Virus record (IMG/VR): IMGVR_UViG_3300050166_000169
Location: 1 to 28,184 of that record
Direction: 5' to 3' (one strand)
DNA from: a virus
DNA: 28,184 bases
The notes beneath the pieces were generated by a model that was given only the letters and a program-made list of their open reading frames with translations, was not told the origin of the DNA and did not search any database. Within the stretch, counting starts at the first letter, position 1; the number at the start of each line of letters is the position of its first letter. Shown here in pieces: positions 1 through 7,189 of the stretch. The translations under genes were made by a program, and so were the position numbers.

Positions 1-282
1 ATGAACAAGGCCGAATTGATCGAAGCATTGGTCAAAGAAACCGAAATGTCCAAAGCTGGTGCCACCCGTGCCCTGAATGCCGTGATCGACACCATCGTCA
101 AGACGGTGGCCAAGAAGCAGGACGTCCAGCTGATTGGCTTTGGCACCTTCAAGGCTGCAAAGCGCGCTGCCCGCACTGGCAAGAACCCCCGCACTGGCGA
201 GAAGCTCAAGATTGCAGCGGCCACCGTGCCCAAGTTCAGCGCAGGTGCAGCCTTCAAAGCTGCCGTGAACAAAAAGAGGTGA
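1..282 (+). CDS. HU-family DNA-binding protein
   Basis: A 93-residue nucleoid protein, the usual length for HU/IHF subunits. HU dimers bend and compact DNA without strong sequence preference and assist replication, repair and site-specific recombination. The sequence shows the N-terminal helical dimerisation part (about residues 1-45), the GFGTF turn near residue 47, and the DNA-binding arm with the family signature GKNPRTGE at about residues 60-67, followed by a lysine/alanine-rich tail. The reading starts at the first base of the window, so its promoter and ribosome-binding site cannot be seen. It lies outside the minus-strand integration operon and is probably a host gene next to the insertion point, although phages can also carry HU. 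Identification as HU is firm; host versus element ownership is inference. Confidence 0.95.
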   Translation: MNKAELIEALVKETEMSKAGATRALNAVIDTIVKTVAKKQDVQLIGFGTFKAAKRAARTGKNPRTGEKLKIAAATVPKFSAGAAFKAAVNKKR

Positions 283-300
283 TCTGACTTGCTCAGATGT

Positions 301-318
301 ACGGCTCTTCGGGGCCGT
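301..318 (+). terminator. Hairpin after the HU gene
   Basis: Seven-base arms ACGGCTC and GGGCCGT pair (one T-G wobble) around a TTCG loop, 18 bases after the HU stop codon. TTCG loops make very stable RNA hairpins. Only a weak T-rich tail (TTATTA) follows, so termination may be inefficient or the hairpin may protect the 3' end of the HU mRNA. The next 80 bases up to 398 hold no gene I can recognise and probably contain the left attachment site of the element. Confidence 0.55.
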
Positions 319-398
319 TATTACTGGTGCATTCGCTTGGCGCGTGAATTTGAAGGTGCAGCGCGTCGTCCGGATCCCTGGCCTACCAGCTCACCGAC

Positions 399-845
399 TC
401 ATTGGCTGTCGGCGATGGCCTGAAACTTTGCGAGCTGCTCACTCCACAGGGCCGGAATGGTGTGTTTGGTGAACCAGTGCAAGTTCAGCCCCTTGGGCTG
501 GGTGCCTTGAAGGATGCTGTCGATGATTTTGGGATCCAACAGCGTCAAGCGCATGCACTCGTTGACCGTGGCCTGATCCAGGCCCTCCTGCCTGGCAATT
601 TCAACGCCACTGCGAACGATGCCCTCGTCGATGAGCCGCTGCCAGTAAAAGGCCCGTGTGAGCCCTTCAACCAGTTTAGTGTCCGGTAGCTGAGCTTGGT
701 CTTTGATCACCTGGGCGAGGTTTTCCGGCGGCTCAACAACGCTGCGCCCACCGCGTTTGACGAACTTCAGTGGGATGAAGGTGCTGAACTCCACGTGATT
801 TGAGGTGGTGGCCACGCTGTTGTTCATCGACTGTGCGTTATTCAT
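399..845 (-). CDS. Small HTH-like protein downstream of the serine recombinase
   Basis: A 148-residue protein, last gene of the integration operon. Its ATG overlaps the recombinase stop codon (ATGA, 842-845), indicating translational coupling. Residues 1-60 are a polar lead-in. Residues about 60-110 form a helical block in which GVEIARQEGLDQATVNECM (80-98) looks like the helix-turn-helix of ParB/KorB-type proteins, with 'LLDPKII' directly after, as in that HTH family. The C-terminal part is rich in Trp and aromatic residues. I do not recognise a named family with certainty. Its constant partnership with the recombinase suggests a DNA-binding accessory, for example a recombination directionality factor or a regulator of the operon; that role is inference. 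An overlapping plus-strand frame at 402-689 is a shadow. Confidence 0.8.
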   Translation of the reverse strand: MNNAQSMNNSVATTSNHVEFSTFIPLKFVKRGGRSVVEPPENLAQVIKDQAQLPDTKLVEGLTRAFYWQRLIDEGIVRSGVEIARQEGLDQATVNECMRLTLLDPKIIDSILQGTQPKGLNLHWFTKHTIPALWSEQLAKFQAIADSQ

Positions 846-2203
846 GCGATCTCCAATTCACGAAGGTCATATTCCAGTTGTTCATATCCGGCCATGTTCT
901 TTGGCGGAAGGCCGATCAGTGCGCCCCAGGCTTCAAATCGCCAATCCACATGCAGGCCTTCCGGAGCGACGGTGATGCGCTTGATCAGCGTGCGCACGAT
1001 GTCTTGTTTGGCTTGCGTGGCCAGCTGGTCCCATATACCAGCCGTGTTTTTGAAGAACAGCACCATGGCTTCAGGTTCCGTTAGCTTGGGGTTGAGACTG
1101 CAGACTTGCTCCCAGCATTTGTGGACCATCTGACCGGAACGCAGTACCTCGAGCACCTTTTCCATCACGGATTTCTCTATGCCCGCCGCAGGTAGATTGG
1201 CAAATTCCACGGTACCAGCCCCCATTTTTTGGTTCTTGTTGACCACGTAGTAGCGGTACAACTTTCCGCTGGTCTTGCGGGTGGCCATCGGCAGGTAGAG
1301 GTCCCCATCGGCCGTGAACATCATCCCGCGCAGCAAAAAGCCGTGCCTGCACTTCTGACCGAAGGTGTCTCGAGCCCGATCCCGGCTGTTCTGGGTCATG
1401 ATCTCTTGCACACGGTCCCATTGCGACTGATCAATCAGGGCCTCGTGTTGGCCTGGATAAAAGTCGCCCTTGTGTCCAATATCGCCGATGTACAGACGGT
1501 TGTGCAGGATGGTGTAGATGGCCTGCTTGCTCAGTGGCTTGCCGTTCTTGCTCGTGACGCCTTGCTCTACGAGCTGCTTGACCATGAGTGTGGTCGAACG
1601 TGTTGCGACAAACGAGTCAAAGATTTGCCGCACCACCTCGGCCTCCTCTGGTTCCACTACCAACTTTCGGTTGTCCACGCAGTAGCCCATCGGCACTTGT
1701 CCACCCATCCACATGCCTTTGCGCTTGGAGGCGGCGAATTTGTCGCGGATGCGCTCGCCAGTCACCTCTCGTTCGAATTGAGCGAAGGACAGCAGGACGT
1801 TGAGCATCAGGCGACCCATGGACGTGGCTGAATTGATCTGTTGGGTGACTGAGCTGAAGCTGGCCTTGTACCGATCAAAGAGCTGAATCATCTTGGCAAA
1901 GTCAGCCAGTGACCGTGAAAGCCGATCGATCTTGTAGACCACCACGATGTCGATCTTGCCGTCCTGGATGTCTTGCAACAGGCGCTTGAGGCCTGGGCGG
2001 TCCATATTGCCGCCGGTGAAGCCCGGGTCTTCGTAGTTATCCTCGACTTGCTCCCAGCCCTCTGCGCGCTGACTGGCAATGAATGCCGCGCCAGCTTCAC
2101 GCTGCGCATCGATGGAGTTGAAGGTTTGATCCAGCCGTTCGTCCGAGGAGACGCGGCAATACACCGCGCAGCGCTTGGGAGTGACTTGTTGCGTCTCGCT
2201 CAT
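842..2203 (-). CDS. Large serine recombinase (phage integrase)
   Basis: Catalyses integration, and with a partner excision, of the element by four-strand cleavage through a serine-DNA bond. Counting from the ATG at 2203 (453 residues), the resolvase domain (about 10-150) carries the YCRVS motif with the nucleophile Ser19 and the second active-site block KIDRLSR (91-97). The 'recombinase' domain follows (about 168-270). The usual zinc-ribbon region (about 287-345) keeps LRGMMF and YRYYV but lacks the cysteines, as in other DUF2924-associated recombinases. An in-frame start at 2245 exists, but 2203 is preferred because it gives an ATGA overlap with the upstream DUF2924 gene, the same junction type seen at the two other joints of the operon. 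Function is firm; the direction of control over excision is not visible. Confidence 0.93.
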   Translation of the reverse strand: MSETQQVTPKRCAVYCRVSSDERLDQTFNSIDAQREAGAAFIASQRAEGWEQVEDNYEDPGFTGGNMDRPGLKRLLQDIQDGKIDIVVVYKIDRLSRSLADFAKMIQLFDRYKASFSSVTQQINSATSMGRLMLNVLLSFAQFEREVTGERIRDKFAASKRKGMWMGGQVPMGYCVDNRKLVVEPEEAEVVRQIFDSFVATRSTTLMVKQLVEQGVTSKNGKPLSKQAIYTILHNRLYIGDIGHKGDFYPGQHEALIDQSQWDRVQEIMTQNSRDRARDTFGQKCRHGFLLRGMMFTADGDLYLPMATRKTSGKLYRYYVVNKNQKMGAGTVEFANLPAAGIEKSVMEKVLEVLRSGQMVHKCWEQVCSLNPKLTEPEAMVLFFKNTAGIWDQLATQAKQDIVRTLIKRITVAPEGLHVDWRFEAWGALIGLPPKNMAGYEQLEYDLRELEIA

Positions 2204-2670
2204 GCCTTCTTGCCTTTCAAGCCAAAGAAGGCTGGTCCGGACCATTGCGTGCCCGTGATCAATTTGGCGATGGCCGATAGGCTCTTGTACCGCTGGCCGT
2301 CGAATTCGTAGCCACCCGTGGGGAGCACCGTGACCTTGTATTTGTGGCCATCAAATTCACGCAAAAGCGTGGTGCCCGGGAGCAGTGTCCGGGTGGTTGG
2401 CGCAGCAGTCTTAATCTTCGAGAACCTGGCACCGTAGTCGGCCAGCATGTCGCGGGTGCCGCTGGGCAGGGCGCCATAGGCCTGCTCTTGCAACTTGTAG
2501 ATCAAGCGTGACTCGATGTGCGTGCGGTTTGGCCTGGCAGGCCGGTGCACAAAAAACTGATCCCACAGGGCCCAGAGCTCGGGCATTTTCATGTTCGGCA
2601 GCGCGTGCAATTTTTCGGAGATTTGGCCGGTACGCAGGATGTCGTGTATCGGCGGGATGGTGTTTTTCAA
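2200..2670 (-). CDS. DUF2924 family protein
   Basis: A 156-residue protein. Residues 14-75 contain the helical part with the pattern 'MKMPELWALWDQFF' and 'NRTHIESRLIYKLQE', and residues 98-150 the C-terminal small beta part 'LREFDGHKYKVTVLPTGGYEFDGQRYKSLSAIAKLITG...WSGPAFFGL'. This two-part layout is that of the DUF2924 family, which is found again and again directly beside large serine recombinases in proteobacterial prophages; the C-terminal part resembles an RAMA-like DNA-associated module. Molecular function is unknown; a role in recombination or its control is inferred from the neighbourhood. It overlaps both neighbours by ATGA (2667-2670 and 2200-2203), so it is translated as part of one operon. 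Confidence 0.88.
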   Translation of the reverse strand: MKNTIPPIHDILRTGQISEKLHALPNMKMPELWALWDQFFVHRPARPNRTHIESRLIYKLQEQAYGALPSGTRDMLADYGARFSKIKTAAPTTRTLLPGTTLLREFDGHKYKVTVLPTGGYEFDGQRYKSLSAIAKLITGTQWSGPAFFGLKGKKA

Positions 2671-2897
2671 GACTGTGACTCCAGGTGTGTAGACGGGTTT
2701 GCATTGACGCTCTGGTGGGCATGTAAGTCGAGGAACTTGTCTCGATCAGTCGCATATACCCAACTGCTGTGCGCCTGCGTGAGGGCCTGGTGTTGATCTA
2801 CGACCGCTTGTGCGATCAGGTGAGCGATTTGCGCGAGGGAGAGATACCCACTTTTCTCGGCCGGATTGCCTTGGACTGGGGTTTGAAAGTGGTTCAT
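2667..2897 (-). CDS. Small hypothetical protein, first gene of integration operon
   Basis: A 76-residue protein if it starts at the ATG at 2895-2897; a start at 2948 would add 17 residues but would run through the palindromic sequence that looks like a control site, so the shorter form is preferred. The sequence has a helical core 'LSLAQIAHLIAQAVVDQHQALTQAH' (about residues 20-45) and no cysteine or catalytic motif. I do not recognise a family. The stop codon overlaps the DUF2924 start (ATGA), which supports it being a real translated gene that leads the operon. Confidence 0.6.
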   Translation of the reverse strand: MNHFQTPVQGNPAEKSGYLSLAQIAHLIAQAVVDQHQALTQAHSSWVYATDRDKFLDLHAHQSVNANPSTHLESQS

Positions 2898-2905
2898 CGA
2901 GGTGC

Positions 2906-2919
2906 TTTGATTGATCAAA
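2906..2919. promoter_or_regulatory. Palindrome at the start of the integration operon
   Basis: Arms TTTGAT and ATCAAA are perfect inverted repeats around a TG spacer, nine bases upstream of the first ATG of the minus-strand integration operon. The size and place fit an operator for a small dimeric HTH protein, possibly the operon's own 148-residue product. No clear -35/-10 pair was recognised in this direction. The role is inferred. Confidence 0.4.
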
Positions 2920-3001
2920 TCTGACCTCGGAAATCGTAGCCAAAACACCCAAATTCGAGTCGTTGTTTTAGAGGGCCATCAACGCGCTTGAGAGCACAAA
3001 G

Positions 3002-3047
3002 CCGCATGAATCCTGGCTTTTTCTGAAACCTCCCAGCAACCATGCGG
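3002..3047. repeat. Short inverted repeat in the divergent control region
   Basis: CCGCATG at 3002-3008 and CATGCGG at 3041-3047 are perfect inverted copies with a 32-base spacer, inside the gene-free stretch 2949-3187 between the integration operon and the plus-strand SOS-box promoter. It could be a protein-binding pair or simply chance; no T-run follows either arm. The rest of this stretch holds the promoter described next and a 5' leader hairpin at 3122-3143. Confidence 0.3.
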
Positions 3048-3062
3048 TCTGTAGCGACGGTT

Positions 3063-3097
3063 TTGACAGATTTTCAAAAAGCTGTATATTTATCCAG
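3063..3097 (+). promoter_or_regulatory. Promoter with LexA/SOS box upstream of 3188 gene
   Basis: TTGACA (3063-3068) and TATATT (3085-3090) form a sigma-70-type promoter with a 16-base spacer. Overlapping the -10 element is CTGTATATTTATCCAG (3082-3097), which matches the E. coli LexA consensus CTGT-N8-ACAG at all but one base of the conserved arms and has the AT-rich centre typical of strong boxes. A bound LexA would cover the -10 element, so transcription of the two genes starting at 3188 should rise after DNA damage. The leader between promoter and gene contains a C4/G4 hairpin with A-A mismatches (3122-3143). Promoter and box are seen directly; regulation is inference. Confidence 0.75.
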
Positions 3098-3187
3098 CAA
3101 TCCGGCGAAAACCACCAAAAGCCCCAGGACGAAGGACCAGGGGTTCAGACGCCTCATTGCCCAACGAAAAACAACAAGGAGATATTC

Positions 3188-4429
3188 GTGAGCCGTAACC
3201 AAACCTACGCCGACATATTGCTGAACCTGCCTGTCGACGACACCCTCAAAACCTTCATCGAGCGCCATGCTTTGCCCATGCCCGAGGGCTGGGCATGGAG
3301 CGACACGGTCCAGACTTCAAGACGACTGATCGGGCTGATTCAGGCGCACCCTGTGGTAGCCATGCGAGACCGCATCGTGGCGGGGTTGCATGCCTGCACG
3401 CTGCTGGCCCACCCACTGGGCAAACAGGCCATGTTCCAAGCTGCCCATGACCGACCGGCCGAACTGGTGGGCCTCATTGCCTGCAAGAGCGATCTGCACC
3501 GTGCCTTCTGGTTGTATGTCCACCACCCGGCATTGTTCGAAGCCGCAGCGGAAATCGAATACCTCGACCACCATGGTCAACAAGCCCAACAGCATGACCT
3601 GGGCCTTAAACGGAGCATCAAGCGTGACGAGGTGTCGATCGCAGCATTCGGTGACGCCATCAAAGGCTTCTACCAGCGGGAGTTGGGGTGCGGCGAGGTG
3701 TGTGTGGTCAATGTACTGGACCGGGCGCGCGGCACGCAACTGATCTCCATCCATGCCAAGGACCTGGCCACGGCCAAGCTGGAGTTCGAGGGCAGCCAGT
3801 TACAGCGGCGGGTGGGCAGTCCGAACATTCACATGGTGCTCGAGTACGCCCAAACCACCGGTGTAGCTCGCACCATCATCCGTGGTGGGGCTAAGTACCA
3901 CGCCATGCTGTGTGAGGCCTTTGCCAGGCACCTGCTGGGTATGGAAGCCGATGCCCAGCGGATCCAGACGCCACGCCTGAACCTGTCTACGCTGCGCTTG
4001 GGACTGAACATCCCACAGGCGATTGATGACGGATTCGTTGGCCTGCAGGTCAAGAGCGTGACCGTGGTCAGCGGTTGCGGGCAACTCAAAATGGAATGCA
4101 CGGCCAGTGTCGCCAGCGATCAGCGCTGCGTGACGGACCTGCTGCAGGACTACTTCGGTGCAGAAAACCCGCTCGCACGTGGCTGGGCCATTCAGGCTGC
4201 TGTCCTCAATTTTTATCTGGCCCCGATGCAGGGTAAGAGCCGCTGTCAGGTGGTCAGTGTGGAGATCACCAGCAAGGGGCGATTGAACCTGCACAAGTTC
4301 GATGAGAAGCTGCGTGCCCAACTCGAGGGCTATTTGGTTCAGATTGGCATCCTGAAGGCGCAGCAGGTGCTTAAACCCGACCGGGAGCAGGAACAGCCCC
4401 AGGCCGTAGCTACCAGCTTGTTCGAGTGA
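3188..4429 (+). CDS. Hypothetical protein, SOS-box-controlled, first of a pair
   Basis: A 413-residue protein with a GTG start preceded by a strong ribosome-binding site (AAGGAGAT at 3176-3183). I do not recognise a family. No signal peptide, membrane segment, nucleotide-binding loop or evident catalytic cluster is visible. Residues 1-160 are mostly helical with several His/Trp residues; residues about 165-270 look alpha/beta ('CVVNVLDRARGTQLISIHAKDL'); residues 290-395 look like a second alpha/beta part ('LQVKSVTVVSGCGQLKMECTASV', 'SRCQVVSVEITSKGRLNLHKF'). The next gene starts seven bases after its stop, so the two form an operon behind the SOS-box promoter. A role in damage response, prophage induction or defence is possible but unproven. 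Long antisense frames here are shadows. Confidence 0.82.
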   Translation: MSRNQTYADILLNLPVDDTLKTFIERHALPMPEGWAWSDTVQTSRRLIGLIQAHPVVAMRDRIVAGLHACTLLAHPLGKQAMFQAAHDRPAELVGLIACKSDLHRAFWLYVHHPALFEAAAEIEYLDHHGQQAQQHDLGLKRSIKRDEVSIAAFGDAIKGFYQRELGCGEVCVVNVLDRARGTQLISIHAKDLATAKLEFEGSQLQRRVGSPNIHMVLEYAQTTGVARTIIRGGAKYHAMLCEAFARHLLGMEADAQRIQTPRLNLSTLRLGLNIPQAIDDGFVGLQVKSVTVVSGCGQLKMECTASVASDQRCVTDLLQDYFGAENPLARGWAIQAAVLNFYLAPMQGKSRCQVVSVEITSKGRLNLHKFDEKLRAQLEGYLVQIGILKAQQVLKPDREQEQPQAVATSLFE

Positions 4430-4436
4430 GGTGTGA

Positions 4437-5393
4437 ATGGAGCTGACACCCAATCAACAAGCCATCAGCTTGACCGCTTTGATGTTCGTTCGGGGCAGCG
4501 CATCCTTTGAGAGCAGCCTGCATGATGAGGAAATGGCAGCGCTGGAGCTTCTCAAGCAGGCGAAGGCGGTTGTGCCTGGGGTGGTCAACAGCCGCGATGC
4601 CGTCTGTGCTTTCTGCGGCATGTACCGTGGTCCGATCTTCAGGAGTGATGAAGGGCTCATGGTGCAGTGCCCGGACTGTGGGCCGTTTGCACTGGATCCG
4701 GCCAGTCAGCGCAGTTGGAGACTGGACGACGAATGGTTGATCCGCAAGTTGCGCGGCGCACTGGACATCTCGCCGCACGCAACCACCACTCAGATCGTCG
4801 ATGGGGTGTGGGACATTGGCCGGTATAAGAAGCGGCCGGTGGTTCTGGCTCGCCGTATCGACTTGGTGGAGCGCCATGGGCTGCGGATTTTTCATGGGCC
4901 TGAGCCACGCAGTAAAAGCTGGGTGATCACGCCACGGCCTTTGGTGCGGGTACCACTGGAGCCGTTGGCCGGGACGGCTGAGTGGTGGCAACTGGAAGAC
5001 CGGTTCGCCTTGCACGGTTTGGCATTGAGATTGCTTGATCCGGACCAAGGCGAAAAAGCCGATGTCCCGCAAGATGGCATACCGAGCGTGGCTGTCCATG
5101 GGCCCTTCAGTGAAGACTTCGCCTGGGTGCACCTGGATGACTGGCCGCACGGTCCCATTCGTTTGACCGAGGCCCAGGCGAAACTTTTTGCGGCACTCTG
5201 GAAGCATCGTCACCTGGCGCAGTCTGCCGAGTTCCTCATGAGAGAAGCGGGACTGGGCAGTGAGCGACCCATAGATATCTTCAAGTTGAAAACATCCAAT
5301 CGTGGTGACCCTCGGTATGAGGGACCGCTGCTTGCGTATGAAAAACTGGTAGCGCGTCAGCGCCGTCAAGGGTTGTATTGGTTAGCGCTTTGA
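4437..5393 (+). CDS. Hypothetical zinc-ribbon protein, second of the SOS-box pair
   Basis: A 318-residue protein, ATG start with GAGGTG just upstream and overlapping the preceding stop region. Residues 57-81 contain CAFC and CPDC knuckles (C57-x2-C60, C78-x2-C81), a four-cysteine zinc ribbon. Residues 120-230 are alpha/beta without a motif I recognise. The C-terminal 80 residues ('LTEAQAKLFAALWKHR...FLMREAGLGSERPIDIFK') look like a winged-helix or other DNA-binding module. Zinc ribbon plus C-terminal helical domain suggests nucleic-acid binding; that is inference. It shares the operon and presumed SOS control of the 3188 gene. A 319-residue antisense frame covers it almost entirely but has no ribosome-binding site or family resemblance. 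Confidence 0.82.
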   Translation: MELTPNQQAISLTALMFVRGSASFESSLHDEEMAALELLKQAKAVVPGVVNSRDAVCAFCGMYRGPIFRSDEGLMVQCPDCGPFALDPASQRSWRLDDEWLIRKLRGALDISPHATTTQIVDGVWDIGRYKKRPVVLARRIDLVERHGLRIFHGPEPRSKSWVITPRPLVRVPLEPLAGTAEWWQLEDRFALHGLALRLLDPDQGEKADVPQDGIPSVAVHGPFSEDFAWVHLDDWPHGPIRLTEAQAKLFAALWKHRHLAQSAEFLMREAGLGSERPIDIFKLKTSNRGDPRYEGPLLAYEKLVARQRRQGLYWLAL

Positions 5394-5500
5394 ACTATTT
5401 AGCCCGCCCTGGCCCTGGAGTGGGTCACGCAGCTTCCAGTCAAACCAGCCCTTCACACAATTCCACATAGCAGTCATTCGCTCTCATTTATGATGGCCGG

Positions 5501-6073
5501 CTACAGAGCCTCGGTCGAAAATTTAATCCTGCCTGACTGAAGCAATTGCTCGAGATGGGTTCGCGTGGAACTCGGCGCATTTATCAAGAAAGCACAGGCA
5601 ACGGGCGCAAAGGCTTCAATCGCATCAATCGGCGCTGAGTAGACCATTCCCTTTCGTGCAATCTTCAAAACATCCGTGACGTTGTTTATTGCCCCCCATT
5701 CGATCTTCGGCGAAAGCGTGTGACTGAACTTATTACGTACCGCGTTGACGTTTTGAATGCCTTGTTTGACGAAACCTGCCGCTGAGAGGTCATCTTTCAG
5801 GAGCTTGGCCTTTTGACCGAAGGTGAGTTTCAGTTCCTCAAGGTTCTTTACCTTGTACTCGGTCTTAATATGCTCGTTCATGTATTGCTCGATCACAAGA
5901 TGAACGCGAAGTACTCTTCCGATCGCGTTATGATCCGCCGAAAACGTTGCATCAAAACGATCAATCTCTGCCTGTGCCTCTTTCGTTAATACGTCCATCA
6001 TGGGCGCGAACAAATCAAGAATTTCGTTCTGAATTTCAGGGCTAATAATAGTAGCTCGTGTGACGTCGGTCAT
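5501..6073 (-). CDS. HEPN-like protein
   Basis: A 190-residue, largely helical protein with ATG start and a good ribosome-binding site (AAGGAA). Residues 50-120 read as a helical bundle ('HLVIEQYMNEHI' then 'VNAVRNKFSH'), and the RNKFSH at 113-118 fits the R-x4-H motif of HEPN domains, where Arg and His build an RNase active site. The overall shape recalls MltR/DUF4145-type HEPN relatives, which are common in defence and toxin-antitoxin loci. Whether it cleaves RNA cannot be told from the sequence, since many HEPN members are inactive. It is divergent from the DUF6615 gene with a 66-base shared control region. The region from here to about 10.4 kb is more AT-rich than the phage genes, a sign of separate acquisition. 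Confidence 0.8.
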   Translation of the reverse strand: MTDVTRATIISPEIQNEILDLFAPMMDVLTKEAQAEIDRFDATFSADHNAIGRVLRVHLVIEQYMNEHIKTEYKVKNLEELKLTFGQKAKLLKDDLSAAGFVKQGIQNVNAVRNKFSHTLSPKIEWGAINNVTDVLKIARKGMVYSAPIDAIEAFAPVACAFLINAPSSTRTHLEQLLQSGRIKFSTEAL

Positions 6074-6139
6074 TCCGTGTTCCTTTTAGCTTGTCGAGAT
6101 CATTGGGATCAGCCTAGCCGCCTAATTGGAGTAATGTAG

Positions 6140-6952
6140 ATGAACCATTCGCTTTGCCAAACGTTTCGGAGAATAGCTTTTCGCACATTCGATCATCTGG
6201 GTACAGCTAAGGTCGTGAATCATCAGCCCCTTGAAGAGACATTTACTGACCTTAACATTCTTGATTTGAAATTCAGGCATGGCTCGGAAATCTTCTCGAA
6301 GACCTTTTCGAAGAACGTTGAGGGAAGAAATGGAGCGGATTGGGAGTGGTGGTTAACAAATAGAACTATGGACAATTGGCTTGGACTTCGGGTGCAGGCC
6401 AAGGTTCTGAATTTGGCCTCTGACTGCTTCGAGCATCTTCATTACCGTTCGGGTGACCCGAAAGAATACCAAAGAGTAAGGCTCAAGCGTGCCAGCAAAA
6501 ATGATGGGCTAATTCCCCTATATTGCTATTACCTGCATTCGCTTGATCTTAAAAATTCAGTATCCGCCACCTGCAGTAGCTTTCCTTACGATATGGAGGC
6601 GTATGGATGCTCATTGAGCTCGCTTGAGCATGTGGAAAATCTATTCACTGCAGGGCAAAAGAAGGATTTGGCGTCGGTATTGAAGCGATCTTATCCATGG
6701 CACTGTCTTGTGTGTTGTTCGGGATATGGCGGCAAGGATCTTCCAACGCAGGCCTGGGAGTTTCTCAAAGGAGCGTTTGATGTTCAAGAATCAAATAAGA
6801 AAAAGGACGATGCCATAGATCCGGGTAAACCTATTGGACCTCGCCCTGAACCGCCGATTCATGTGAGAGAAGCAATGGAAGGCACGGAGAGCGAAAACGC
6901 TCCCGCAGATATTGGCGGTGTGCTAATTATTAAATCGAGTGTCAGAGGCTAA
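6140..6952 (+). CDS. DUF6615 family protein
   Basis: A 270-residue protein; ATG with GGAG eight bases upstream. The N-terminal half matches my memory of DUF6615: 'EETFTDLNILDL' (32-43), 'GADWEWW' (65-71) and 'LGLRVQAK' (81-88), followed by a Cys/Tyr-rich middle ('LIPLYCYYLHSLD', 'WHCLVCCSGYGGKDLP') and a low-complexity, proline-rich tail from about 225. The spacing D67...Q86-x-K88 between beta-strand-like segments resembles a PD-(D/E)XK nuclease core with Gln in place of the acidic residue; this is a suggestion, not a family statement. No function is established as far as I know. It sits between two HEPN-like genes inside the AT-rich cargo, suggesting defence or toxin biology. Confidence 0.8.
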   Translation: MNHSLCQTFRRIAFRTFDHLGTAKVVNHQPLEETFTDLNILDLKFRHGSEIFSKTFSKNVEGRNGADWEWWLTNRTMDNWLGLRVQAKVLNLASDCFEHLHYRSGDPKEYQRVRLKRASKNDGLIPLYCYYLHSLDLKNSVSATCSSFPYDMEAYGCSLSSLEHVENLFTAGQKKDLASVLKRSYPWHCLVCCSGYGGKDLPTQAWEFLKGAFDVQESNKKKDDAIDPGKPIGPRPEPPIHVREAMEGTESENAPADIGGVLIIKSSVRG

Positions 6953-7189
6953 CCATTCGCTGCAGGCGCGACGGTCCTGACGTGGCGCGACCCGGGCTCA
7001 AACGTTGAATTCCCGTTTTTAACTCTCGTGTCTGGCTGCGTTGGGTCCGGTAGAGGCGGTCAAAAACGACAGTCACAGTTCGGCCAGGAGCAGTCCTTGA
7101 AGGCTGATTGCATTCGCGTAGACTAGACGCTCACTATTAGCGGTTTGTACGCAGCACGGTGAAACACTTTAACGACACTTGGAGACTAT

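Noticed and set aside
319-398. Possible tRNA or tRNA remnant next to HU as attachment site
   Set aside because: I could not fold a cloverleaf or find a T-arm GTTCGANTC pattern on either strand, and serine recombinases usually do not use tRNA genes.
2204-2245. N-terminal extension of the serine recombinase
   Set aside because: The extra 14 residues precede the resolvase domain, lie within the end of the DUF2924 gene, and the ATGA junction at 2200-2203 matches the other joints of the operon.
4410-5369. 319-codon antisense frame over the zinc-ribbon gene
   Set aside because: The plus-strand frame has an RBS, operon spacing and a four-cysteine zinc ribbon; the antisense product has none of these.
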